Positions 10,201 through 16,375 of a stretch of 64,000 nucleotides of DNA are shown in pieces. Numbering within the stretch: the stretch's first letter is position 1; every line of letters begins with the position of its first letter. The DNA comes from Flavobacteriia bacterium (GTDB lineage: Bacteria; Bacteroidota; Bacteroidia; Flavobacteriales_D; Crocinitomicaceae). The stretch is taken from positions 62,001-126,000 of the forward strand of contig RFQZ01000004.1 in the NCBI GenBank assembly GCA_009924735.1, read 5' to 3'. Under the pieces are notes generated by a model, which did not search any database, was not told the DNA's origin, and was given only the letters and a program-made list of their open reading frames with translations. A program made the translations under genes and the position numbers.

Positions 10201-12479
10201 CACAAAACATAGCCATTCCTGCTGGCGCAACGGTTACGGGTACAATCCTAAGTGTAAACAACGTTAGTACTTCCAACTTTGGTTGGCCATCTGACTATGA
10301 CATTTCGCTTTCAGGTGCATCAACTTTAGCTACAACAACCCTTGCCAACGTAAACCTACAAGTAACGAACGCTGGGCCATACAATCAAAATCCAACCTTA
10401 ATTTCCAATAACGGAGGTAATGTTACGGTCAACTTAACCAACAACTTCGCATTTGGGACAGGATTCTTTGGGACTATCGATTTAATTGTGACGTACACTT
10501 TGCCGTCGAATGCTTCTAACATTACTTGGTGGAATAGCGCGAATGGTGGAAACCAGGTAGGGAATGGATTTAGTATAGAAACGGTTGGAACTACCGTTTT
10601 ACCGAATACGCTAACGCCAGGTGTATACAACTTCTATGCTCAAGGCGAAGACAACGGATGCGTCTCTGCAGTTAGAACATTGGTAACTGTTACTGTAAAT
10701 GCACTTCCAAACGTCAATGCTGGAAACAACGCAGCGATATGTATTGGTCAATCTACAACCTTAACAGCAACAGGCGCTACCACATACACATGGGACAACG
10801 GGGTAACAAATGGTGTGAGTTTCACTCCAAATGCAACGAATACCTATACGGTTATCGGCGTGGACGTCAACGGATGTATCAACAACGACAATGTCCTTGT
10901 TACCGTAAATGCATTGCCAAACGTATCCGCAGGAAACAACCAAACGGTATGTCTTAACACCGCTGTTGTGCTTTCAGGTTCAGGTGCGAACACCTATACT
11001 TGGAATAACAATGTCGTGAACAATACGCCTTTCACACCCATCACAACCAATAACTACATCGTAACGGGTGTGGATGCAAATGGCTGTATCAATGTAGATA
11101 CCGTGGCCGTGAACGTATTGCCATTGCCAAATGTTAATGCCGGTCAAGACATCGCCATTTGTATCGGTTCAGGTGCCTCTATTTCAGGTAGTGGTGCAAC
11201 AACCTATTTATGGAACAATGGTGTAACCAACGGAGTAACTTTCTTCCCGAACACTACACAAACCTATACTGTGATTGGTACAGGAGCAAATGGTTGTTCT
11301 GCGCAAGACTCAGTGGTTGTGACTGTTAACACAGTGCCTACCCTTTCCTTAACGAACGGAGGAACCGCATGTGCGAATGGTACAGTTTCATTGAATGCTA
11401 CCACAACGAATGCATTCGGTGGCTTCTGGTCTGCGACAAATGGAAACGGTATTATTTCACCAAATGTCTCTAACAACAGTGTAGTATACGAAGCTGGTGC
11501 CAATGATCCGGCAATTGTAACTATGACCTATGTTGCTTTCAACCAATGTGGATCTTCAACATCTACAACAAGCATCGGTATCTTACCATTGCCATCGGTA
11601 AATGCAGGACTTGACCAAAATGCTTGTACAGGTGTAAACACAACCTTGGTAGCCACAGGTTCTGGTTCTGTTGTTTGGAACAACGGTGTTCTTAACAATG
11701 TGCCGTTTGCAACGATCGGAGGTGTTTCAACTTATGTAGCAACTGCAACAGGAGCCAATGGGTGTACAAACACTGACACAGTTATTGTAACGGGACTTGC
11801 ATTACCACAAGTAAATGCCGGACAAGACCAAACCTTTTGTAGCGGTGAATTTGTTACCTTGACTGCCACAGGCGCCATAACGTATACTTGGAACAACAAC
11901 ATCATTGATGGCGTTCCTTTTGCTCCGGCATCAACAACAAGTTATACGGTAACAGGAATCGGACAAAACGGTTGTTCTAACCAGGACAATGTTACGATCA
12001 ACGTAAATGCGATACCAAATGCAAATGCAATTTCAACGGATCCAGTTACGATCGTAGCTACTCCGGCTGGAATGTCTTACCAATGGTATAATTGTGCAAC
12101 CAACCAAAACATCATTGGGGCAGACAACGATAGCTTAGTTGCAACAGCCAACGGAAGTTATGCGGTAATTGTAACCAATGCTAATGGTTGTTCTGACACT
12201 TCAAACTGCATCGTTGTGGATCAAGTTGGATTGTTCTTCCCAAGCTCAGCAGTGATTTCATTGTATCCTAATCCAACCGATGGAATGGTTAATTTAGAAT
12301 TGCCAGCGCAAGAGGGAGCCATCGCAATGATTTACGATGCACAAGGGAAGTTAATCTTCACCTCTAACAATGCTAAAAACGGCGAAGCATTTGACTTAAG
12401 TAAATTGACAACTGGGGTATATACCTTCAGAATTCAATTGAACAACTTAATTCACATCGAGAAGATCGTTAAAAACTAA
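1233..12479 (+). CDS. Giant modular T9SS-sorted surface protein (3,748 aa)
   Basis: This is a complete secreted protein with a signal peptide (MKKMLPAV..., cleavage near AFA, residue ~26) and a C-terminal Por sorting domain (LYPNPTDGM ... GVYTFRI, last ~80 residues). In order I see: a PPC-like domain (~27-165); a 'WSSPQTW...VPNAG' beta-helix-type region (~170 on); GSGY..APTV repeats (nt ~2800-3460); an IPT/TIG-like module (~1023-1107); a module with the DDGGWG...FNFNYFGTNY pattern (~1330-1365); an L-type-lectin-like domain (~1628-1836); a GEVED domain (~1998-2143, WIDYNRDG...GETEDY); two copies of a ~276-residue module carrying DSFGDGWNGN; a proprotein-convertase P-like domain (~2994-3095); and five Ig-like repeats of ~70 residues. 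It is probably an adhesin or glycan-binding surface protein. Domain names come from pattern recognition; the ligand is unknown. It is monocistronic, with its own promoter and terminator. Confidence 0.93.
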   Translation: MKKMLPAVTRLIVLACVLVMSTSAFATICPNASVISPASLPIVGQNVVCGGTDDINTASIAASILTGGCNSTLYYGGQEALYSFTPSASGLYDVSYSGQTYTSIFVFNGCPTTGGTTCVGGVSSSTASKTLSVTLTAGVTYYIMFDTWPSPVSPCPGTFSLTQILPNTATATINGGLWSSPQTWVSGTVPNAGSTVVIPAGSIVVVDQITSIVALDVTGNLQWNGTANAMTVFGNITVNPGGKFLPYTTTAGGTTSVTINVGGDFTNNGYCNFAAGTTTSGFLSFNGSQQGSSLTQTLGGNGVFEGNGVKGIIRALQFATTGSSSITTTQDLITTNLAHTAGSLNTNGKLTIDNTALCFGQAINTQVASVSVTNMGSLYSVSPVVCGVAVTPYANGALATLGTRYFFGNNVYLCTAGGTFNATPPTSNTLNAVFTTSGPSLLYVGTLGTLGANVPYNGALSLVTPYFYGNNWYQAVVATATTTMPTHVAGTVGNFRYLGPAAKVSVNFDAATQTVRSLTITNPGSGWNSATAPALVFSAGAVGALGSGAVATPCVLYNLQGPVNSLVQKSGVSTFTGGLTINSDQGASIASADPQASSGLGAIYCTNGGLNYTVAPTVGVAGPTALNLVTNVGSGYAVAPTVVVAGGTLVSGTALAAANFTVTVNQGKVVSVYLNSSTTATYSVPPTITLSAGNATIAWPANCWPTATASIGSNGQLLNFTVTNPGFGYVVAPTVGVGITSGTAAGGVFTTAASGLTARVALYNLTLNFFAPALTAVVQNDVDVIPANRKINTLALAGNGNGLNLANNLTLYGSAPLTLTASLSVPGNILNLNGNTVTCTWNGYAGATSTFGASNVYIQGGSMAIYGRGGGAFGSTFNFPFSATFTAFTGNGSLGVAVGSDITRIVVTDNAAPTNIVSNGTAIAFGNRSFRVQGFSTLSIPGISGTNPTVTLRYNSQDGLLSTQDQTYVAQAATNGGQWNLVSAAYGVAGALPATGLITTPTVAPGPILLDGDDYFAWATNAPTITNVSPLTVCANSGQFTITGTSLNGITAVQIGGTPVASFTIISPTQIDAVAGNGTTGVVTVIKNNSSFSGVQVITINASPAAPTVAVPSATVLLGVTATFTATGSGGTFNWYTTPFGGVAVGNGASFTTPPACATTSYYVAENNGSCDGPRTQVTVNVTPITFSSSVPSLCGNGGNVTLTAAPNDPSFSFAWTTDQASTTFAAPTSISTTASITQTSSIFLATTANGCTYTSTPISIGVYAFPALTPTATPNVLCDNGMVTLASGITPGNFSAICITPVAAVAPANSTYLVTNGVASVPQTSGTLDDGGWGAIPIGFNFNYFGTNYNSINVGTNGVLQFGAYNATALGDFTIGALPNALDPTNAIFGCAHDLHNGYAGANLNYWTTGIAPNRKFVVNYQVWQYGNPAIPVNFQIILKETTGQVEIVATNVLSTAGKTIGVNNPSGTIGAAAPNCNVVPNAANFWQAQTATIPSASPQAWRFNPPVNYTINWTVNGVGTPAAGQLNGVTVNTPSTIQMTNASTPYQVYIQDPITNCSQVYQTPVTVNVSPTSPSATNSTQCGLGIPTAAITSTAGANGNGQYFWFNALNNGTLVQTPPTGSFSTFYNDNFAGPAVAAGATLSGSANLINNPGELQLFNNAGNQIGGITVNAGVNATAYMVDFDLITSTGADGVSYSFGDDVDASAITPSQEMGSGSKLKISFDSYGAMPNGSGVYLLYNNTLASFNAASPGVLSYSNDISWVNDTNHVAISIDNYGKLFMTIGATTIFNGVQLPPAYLAANKSTWKHVIAGRTGGISMLATIDNLIIQYANNLPGFSTIQSPVNATTTYYVTEQGTNGCFSLPTPITVTVVNPSPIIVTPGATAAICLGQSVPVNATSIASPAYTYSWDANNYNGSGLNGPLNGEQQTFTPYLDGAYTYTITGTNGVCTATSTLVVTANPLPIITSAVGTPNAVCNNGTIALAASSFVSGPQVLPVGYCATTNYGGGMVNNVVFNTISNNSSANNPVALPYYTSYNVSTTVNIGQTYPLAVTIAPGSNAIVSVWIDYNRDGVYAASEWQQVGVNIAAGSTATINVTIPANALPGLTGMRIRSRLSGNINGAINACSLMGSGETEDYQVNIQAAPANPYNYSWNTVPPINTASGTTPAINNTGANLLVSYIVTATDQLTGCVSQDTSNNVTIYPAILPPTVVNSTHCGIQIPTASANDVNGFVGPNYNWYASPVNANALQSTAANTYGSFIGNTTTLYVSVEDTLTGCETASSPVTITVSSGPALTLATPLDSICVGNTSSSIGLTAGAATYNTFSWTPAAGVSGNEAIGWTFNPAVSTVYTLQATQSSAPNCSNQDTLTIQVDQVIPQAPTVPQNLFNVCSGANSVLLAANAPAANNTYTYTLNFFDSFGDGWNGNTINVNVNGNPVLNGVTLANGFTGSLPFTVSNGNAITAQFNAIGFFVGECTFNIVDNNGVIIFSGTPASAFGPPNLTVPYIVPGLVAPNYVVNWYNASLNGTNIGTGTSLQAVGTSVMPATVNGSYVFYAGVSLGACKSVTVPLTVNVADVVATITTSNTCIGQANGSFTANNFSCGTAPYSYSVDNSAFGAIPTNLAAGPHTVVIRDANLLLSSTYNINISVDSTVPPAPTVNQATYSICSGSNSLQIAASPPVNMGSQTYTLNLFDSFGDGWNGNTIDVSVNGVAVLNGVTLPSGFNTSYPFTVSGGNNVTTLFNGIGLWIGECTYNITNAAGTVIFSGTPASFVGPPNLNPAHIVPIPVQPNYVINWYNASANGNNVGTGSPFETVGTTVMPVANNGTYVFYAGTSLGACNSVATVPVTVNVSDVAATITAINATCNGVANGSFTATNFTCGTGPFVYSVNNGPFTGIPSNLPAGNHTVVIRDANNLLSSAYNITITQPAWSINAPTVSANDSICVNDLSEIVNASAIVNGQIQTVTNTYNLASNVFFAQNAGGTQTFTQNIAIPAGATVTGTILSVNNVSTSNFGWPSDYDISLSGASTLATTTLANVNLQVTNAGPYNQNPTLISNNGGNVTVNLTNNFAFGTGFFGTIDLIVTYTLPSNASNITWWNSANGGNQVGNGFSIETVGTTVLPNTLTPGVYNFYAQGEDNGCVSAVRTLVTVTVNALPNVNAGNNAAICIGQSTTLTATGATTYTWDNGVTNGVSFTPNATNTYTVIGVDVNGCINNDNVLVTVNALPNVSAGNNQTVCLNTAVVLSGSGANTYTWNNNVVNNTPFTPITTNNYIVTGVDANGCINVDTVAVNVLPLPNVNAGQDIAICIGSGASISGSGATTYLWNNGVTNGVTFFPNTTQTYTVIGTGANGCSAQDSVVVTVNTVPTLSLTNGGTACANGTVSLNATTTNAFGGFWSATNGNGIISPNVSNNSVVYEAGANDPAIVTMTYVAFNQCGSSTSTTSIGILPLPSVNAGLDQNACTGVNTTLVATGSGSVVWNNGVLNNVPFATIGGVSTYVATATGANGCTNTDTVIVTGLALPQVNAGQDQTFCSGEFVTLTATGAITYTWNNNIIDGVPFAPASTTSYTVTGIGQNGCSNQDNVTINVNAIPNANAISTDPVTIVATPAGMSYQWYNCATNQNIIGADNDSLVATANGSYAVIVTNANGCSDTSNCIVVDQVGLFFPSSAVISLYPNPTDGMVNLELPAQEGAIAMIYDAQGKLIFTSNNAKNGEAFDLSKLTTGVYTFRIQLNNLIHIEKIVKN
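8350..10020 (+). repeat. Tandem duplication of a ~276-aa module in the giant adhesin
   Basis: Two in-frame copies lie head to tail, about nt 8350-9187 and 9188-10020. The shared pattern runs APTV..., CSG.NS, YTLN.FDSFGDGWNGNTI, FSGTPAS, NWYNAS, GAC, then VVIRDAN. The offset between matching codons is 828 bp at DSFGDGWNG and 834 bp at VIRDAN, so the copies differ by small in-frame indels. Both DNA and protein are clearly similar but not identical, which indicates an older duplication rather than a fresh one. Confidence 0.88.
10704..12030 (+). repeat. ~70-aa Ig-like repeats near the adhesin C-terminus
   Basis: Units begin with LP.VNAG/SAG and run through CIG, TYTW, NGV.F.P, Y.V.G and NGC. Unit starts are at nt 10704, 10914 and 11124 (exactly 210 bp apart), then 11589 and 11802 (213 bp). 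A different ~85-residue segment is inserted between the third and fourth. The repeats probably form a stalk that holds the binding modules away from the surface. Confidence 0.85.
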
Positions 12480-12499
12480 TCAAGTTCATATTGACAGAG

Positions 12500-12525
12500 A
12501 AGGCCTCCAATTGGGGGCCTTTTTT
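12500..12525 (+). terminator. Intrinsic terminator after the giant adhesin
   Basis: The inverted repeat AAGGCCTCC/GGGGGCCTT (one G-T pair) around an AATT loop is followed by a T-run, 20 bases past the adhesin stop codon. Confidence 0.9.
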
Positions 12526-12608
12526 GTTGAAAGACAAATCAGTGGTAAAAGGTTAGCATGAATATGCTATTTAAAACATACAATCGGCGTGAATCATCGC
12601 CAAGTTCT

Positions 12609-12616
12609 TATTTTTG
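12609..12616 (+). promoter_or_regulatory. -7 box TATTTTTG for the LOG-family gene
   Basis: It matches TAnnTTTG and ends 14 bases before the ATG at 12631. It lies downstream of an in-frame GTG at 12589, which argues against that upstream start. Confidence 0.55.
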
Positions 12617-12630
12617 TAGAAAATGTTACC

Positions 12631-13314
12631 ATGGATCACGCAAGAAAGGATTGGAATGAAATAAAAAGCAATGACAGTTGGTCGATCTTTAAGATCATGT
12701 CTGAATTTGTGGATGCATATGACCGAATGTCTAAAATTGGCCCCTGTGTTTCCATATTTGGATCTGCAAGAACAAAAGAAGAAAACCCTTATTTCCAGAC
12801 TTCGGTAGCGTTGGCTCAGAGACTTGCCGAAAAAGGCTACGGTGTCATCACCGGTGGTGGACCGGGGATTATGGAGGCTGCCAACAAAGGTGCTCAAGAA
12901 GGGAAAGGTCCATCCGTCGGATTAAACATTGATTTGCCCTTCGAACAAAACCACAATCCGTACATCGACCGAGAACACAATTTAGAATTTGATTATTTCT
13001 TTGTTCGCAAAGTCGTTTTTGTTAAATATTCCCAAGCCTTCGTGATTATGCCGGGTGGATTTGGAACGTTAGACGAATTTTTTGAAGCCTTAACATTGAT
13101 TCAAACACGTAAAATTAGTAAACGACCCATTGTAATTTTCGGTTCGGATTATTGGAAGGGTTTGCTTGATTGGGTTGAAGGCACCATGTTGTACAAAGAA
13201 CACAACATATCTGAAGATGATTTGAAATTGTACAAATTGGTAGATACCGTAGAGGATGCAGTTCAATACATCGATGACTTCTTCCAATCGCATCCTTTAA
13301 CGCCAAATTTTTAA
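12631..13314 (+). CDS. LOG-family protein (TIGR00730-type nucleoside 5'-monophosphate phosphoribohydrolase)
   Basis: The 227-aa protein has the LOG/lysine-decarboxylase-like Rossmann signature: SIFGSAR near the N-terminus, GYGVITGGGPGIMEAANKGA, and the nucleotide-binding PGGFGTLDEFFEAL motif. Family members release a base from nucleoside monophosphates (cytokinin-activating activity in plants and some bacteria) or have unknown housekeeping roles. 'Lysine decarboxylase' is an old misannotation of this family. The ATG at 12631 is chosen over the in-frame GTG at 12589 because a -7 promoter box lies between them. The protein ends 17 bases before the next gene, which has its own -7 box. The family is certain; the physiological substrate here is not. 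Confidence 0.9.
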   Translation: MDHARKDWNEIKSNDSWSIFKIMSEFVDAYDRMSKIGPCVSIFGSARTKEENPYFQTSVALAQRLAEKGYGVITGGGPGIMEAANKGAQEGKGPSVGLNIDLPFEQNHNPYIDREHNLEFDYFFVRKVVFVKYSQAFVIMPGGFGTLDEFFEALTLIQTRKISKRPIVIFGSDYWKGLLDWVEGTMLYKEHNISEDDLKLYKLVDTVEDAVQYIDDFFQSHPLTPNF

Positions 13315-13318
13315 TCGT

Positions 13319-13326
13319 TATATTTG
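13319..13326 (+). promoter_or_regulatory. -7 box TATATTTG five bases before the PASTA gene
   Basis: An exact TAnnTTTG box sits between the LOG stop (13314) and the ATG at 13332, with only TTTTG between box and start. Transcription would begin at or within a base or two of the start codon, predicting a leaderless or near-leaderless mRNA. Confidence 0.55.
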
Positions 13327-13331
13327 TTTTG

Positions 13332-14150
13332 ATGATGCCATTACTGCAAAATATAAAGTCCTTTGTACTTACCAAGTATTTTTTAAAACAACTTGGATTG
13401 GTGGTCTTATTTTATGTCTCTCTTGTTTTCATCATGATGGTCTACTTGCGCTTTTCAACCCATCACGGAGAAAAGATTGAAGTACCCAACCTGGTAGGAA
13501 AAAATGCAGAAGAGGCTAAAATTATCTTGGAAGACCTTGGATTAGAATACCAGATTTTAGATTCCGTTTACGACCCTTCAAAACCAACCGGAACCATCGT
13601 TTCGCAAAACCCTATGCCTACGTATTCTTCCCTCCTATTTGTAAAATCTGGACGTTCAATTGCCTTGCGGGTGACTAAAAAAACAGACATGGTGGAGATG
13701 CCTAGCCTCATTCACAAACAATTGAAATTTGCCGAGAACATTTTGCAAAGCAGGGGACTGAAATACATCATAAGGTATCAACCCTCTGATGAAGCCAATG
13801 GTTCTGTTATTGAACAATTGTACAAAGGAAATAAAATCAAGGAAGGTGTTCGCATTCCTGTCGGCGCAACGATCATTTTGATAGTGGGCGAAAATGACGA
13901 AGGAGAACCCATTCAAATCCCGAATTTCTTTGGAATGACTATGTCCGATGCCAATTATATTTTAGACACGATGGGCGTTTCTTATACATTCATCTGCAGT
14001 GATTGCATCACTCAAGAAGATTCCTTGGCATCCAAGGTGATCATTCAAAGTCCAGAATTTTTGGACGGACAAACCGTTCCTAAATCCACTCCGTTTACCC
14101 TTCAGTTTAGAAAGGATTTCGAGGGGTATATTGAAAATGAAAACCAATGA
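13332..14150 (+). CDS. Membrane-anchored three-PASTA-domain protein
   Basis: The 272-aa protein has a short cytoplasmic N-terminus, one membrane segment (~residues 19-38, GLVVLFYVSLVFIMMVYL) and three tandem extracytoplasmic PASTA domains. These begin EVPNLVGKNAEEAK (~50), EMPSLIHKQLKFAE (~118) and QIPNFFGMTMSDAN (~195). There is no kinase domain, unlike PknB or PBP2x. PASTA domains bind muropeptides or beta-lactam-like ligands in other bacteria, so an envelope role is likely, but it is inferred. Such stand-alone PASTA proteins commonly neighbour rluD in Bacteroidota. The stop overlaps the next start by ATGA, so the two are translationally coupled. A second ATG follows the first immediately (13335). 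Confidence 0.88.
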   Translation: MMPLLQNIKSFVLTKYFLKQLGLVVLFYVSLVFIMMVYLRFSTHHGEKIEVPNLVGKNAEEAKIILEDLGLEYQILDSVYDPSKPTGTIVSQNPMPTYSSLLFVKSGRSIALRVTKKTDMVEMPSLIHKQLKFAENILQSRGLKYIIRYQPSDEANGSVIEQLYKGNKIKEGVRIPVGATIILIVGENDEGEPIQIPNFFGMTMSDANYILDTMGVSYTFICSDCITQEDSLASKVIIQSPEFLDGQTVPKSTPFTLQFRKDFEGYIENENQ

Positions 14151-16375
14151 TGAGAATATTCTATTTTCTGCTATTTGTTTTATTAGGTTCTCCGTTCTTC
14201 AGCCAAGAAACAACCGAAGGAACAAAAGGCATCAGTATGGGTCCAATCATGGGGATTAAAAATCCATCAGCCCAATCTTTGGAAAAATCGCTCGGATTTG
14301 ACAGCACCTTTATCTTTACTTCCGACACCATTCAACTCCCTTTCTTTGATGATTTTTCAACCCATAAATTTCAAACCTTTGTGGATGATTTTAACAATCC
14401 ATTAACCACGAAGCAAACGTATTACCGATTGTTAGACGCCACGACCAATCAACCGATTAACAACCAACTTACCTATACCAATCAAGTTACTTTTCGCAGA
14501 ACCTATGACATCAATACTGGATTGGTAAACGATGTCAATTTTACAACTACCTCCATCAAGGAAAACAACTTAATGACCTATCCACCGGTATACAATATTG
14601 TTTCTCTCTACCCTCCCTACTACATCTACGATACGGTTGGCGTTCCCGATGTCAGCGACACCCTTTGGATCAGCAACCCTTCATTTTATCAGGATTCTGC
14701 AAGTATTTTCTTTCTTCACGTACAAGACACTGCCAACATTTGGATAGACAAAATGGCCTATCACAATTATCGATATGGGGTGAATCCAAGGTCGTTGGGT
14801 GTGGCTACGTTTGATGGATTAGACCAAAATGGGTACCCGTATCAATTTGGAACAAACGTAACCAACTATGGGGATTTTCTCACCTCAAAGGCGATAGACT
14901 TATCCAACAACGTCGCAGGAGATTCATTGTATTTCAGCTTTCTGTATCAACCCGAAGGGCTTGGCGATGAGCCTGAAGTCACAGACTCATTGGTCTTAGA
15001 TTTTTACGCACCTGATTTGGACCAATGGTATCATATGTGGAGTGTTTCTGGAAGTTCTGTTCATCCTTTTAAAGCTGTACATTTTCCGGTTTTGGATGTA
15101 AAATTTTTGAAGAACGGTTTCAAGTTTCGGTTCAAAAACTATGGCGCTCTCAGTGGATCTCTGGACCATTTTCACATAGATTATGTGCATCTACGAGCCC
15201 TTTCATCGTACAACGATACCCTATTCAAAGATTTTGCGTTGTCCTATCCAATCAGCAGTTTAATAGACAATTATACCTCCGTTCCCTGGGATCATTACAA
15301 GGCGACCCCAGACAATAAAATGAACACGGATTTACAAATCAAAGTGTATAACGGAAGTAACTCTGCAGAAAATTACCAAAATGGACAAATTAAGATAGCA
15401 CAAAATGGTGTCAATCTCGGGAATTTTACCTTGCCGGGAATTGTTTTAGCAGAAGGTCAAATTAACTACCTTCCTTCTATGCTTTTTACCTCCCAACACG
15501 ATTTAAGCACAGGATTTGAATATCCAAAAAACGGTTTGGGAACGAGTCAAACCTTTGAGGTTACCACCACGGTATCCGCGCAATTCCCTAACTTAATTAG
15601 CAACGATTCAAGCACCTTTACCCAAGGGTTTTACAACTATTACAGCTATGATGATGGTTCAGCCGAAGCGGCCTTTGGTCCGACGGGTGCACAATCTATG
15701 CTTGCCATTCACTACAATTCATATGAAGCGGACTCGCTGTTGGGTGTGGCGATGCATTTTGTTCCTTCCGTAACCGATGTTTCAAACAAACTCCTTTACC
15801 TTACGGTGTGGTCTGAAAGCAATGGAAAGCCAGATGTAGTCCTGTACGAGGATGATGCTTTTACCCCGAGACAACCTACCTATAACAATGGCTTGAACAA
15901 TTGCAACATTTACTATTTCCCAAATGGATTAAAAGTTCCGGTGGGGAGCTCTTTTTTCGTTGGATGGCGTCAAGTGGATGCGATTCGTTACAATTTGGGC
16001 CTGGACCGAAACCTAGACCACTCAGACGAGATTTTTTACAGCGTTGACTTTGGAGCCACATGGGCCACGCCACCCTTTCCGGGTTCTGCGATGATGCGTC
16101 CTGTTTTTTCTACCCAACTTGATGGAGAATTAGGGATAACTGAAACGACTGCAGCCTTGAGGTATAAAATCTATCCCAATCCCAGCAACGGGATGGTGCA
16201 TGTTGTAAGTCCTTTTGAAGAAGAAAACGGATTTAGGGTTTTTGACTCACAAGGAAGATTGCAGAAGGAAAATGATTCAAAGGACATTGATTTAACAAAC
16301 ATTCCATTAGGAAGTTACATCATACAATCTGTTCTTCATCCATCTCATAAAATTAAAGTCATCAAGTGTGATTGA
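14147..16375 (+). CDS. T9SS-sorted secreted protein, function unknown
   Basis: The 742-aa protein has an N-terminal signal peptide (MMRIFYFLLFVLLGSPFFSQ). Long beta-rich regions (DTIQLPFFDDFSTH near residue 65, then jelly-roll-like segments with many Asn, Tyr and Asp) follow. A Por sorting domain closes it (YKIYPNPSNG ... GSYIIQS ... KVIKC). The 'DTI.LPFFDDFS' opening recurs in large exported proteins of this phylum that have no assigned function. The gene overlaps the PASTA gene by ATGA and the RluD-type gene by 8 bases, so the three are probably one transcript from the promoter at 13319. It is probably exported by T9SS; no enzymatic motif is recognisable. Confidence 0.88.
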   Translation: MMRIFYFLLFVLLGSPFFSQETTEGTKGISMGPIMGIKNPSAQSLEKSLGFDSTFIFTSDTIQLPFFDDFSTHKFQTFVDDFNNPLTTKQTYYRLLDATTNQPINNQLTYTNQVTFRRTYDINTGLVNDVNFTTTSIKENNLMTYPPVYNIVSLYPPYYIYDTVGVPDVSDTLWISNPSFYQDSASIFFLHVQDTANIWIDKMAYHNYRYGVNPRSLGVATFDGLDQNGYPYQFGTNVTNYGDFLTSKAIDLSNNVAGDSLYFSFLYQPEGLGDEPEVTDSLVLDFYAPDLDQWYHMWSVSGSSVHPFKAVHFPVLDVKFLKNGFKFRFKNYGALSGSLDHFHIDYVHLRALSSYNDTLFKDFALSYPISSLIDNYTSVPWDHYKATPDNKMNTDLQIKVYNGSNSAENYQNGQIKIAQNGVNLGNFTLPGIVLAEGQINYLPSMLFTSQHDLSTGFEYPKNGLGTSQTFEVTTTVSAQFPNLISNDSSTFTQGFYNYYSYDDGSAEAAFGPTGAQSMLAIHYNSYEADSLLGVAMHFVPSVTDVSNKLLYLTVWSESNGKPDVVLYEDDAFTPRQPTYNNGLNNCNIYYFPNGLKVPVGSSFFVGWRQVDAIRYNLGLDRNLDHSDEIFYSVDFGATWATPPFPGSAMMRPVFSTQLDGELGITETTAALRYKIYPNPSNGMVHVVSPFEEENGFRVFDSQGRLQKENDSKDIDLTNIPLGSYIIQSVLHPSHKIKVIKCD

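Noticed and set aside
1233-12479. Repeats in the adhesin gene as a CRISPR array
   Set aside because: They are long (210-834 bp), in-frame, diverged coding repeats without short unique spacers or cas genes.
12589-12630. In-frame GTG at 12589 as the start of the LOG-family protein
   Set aside because: A -7 promoter box (12609-12616) lies between it and ATG 12631, and the extra residues are not part of the LOG domain.
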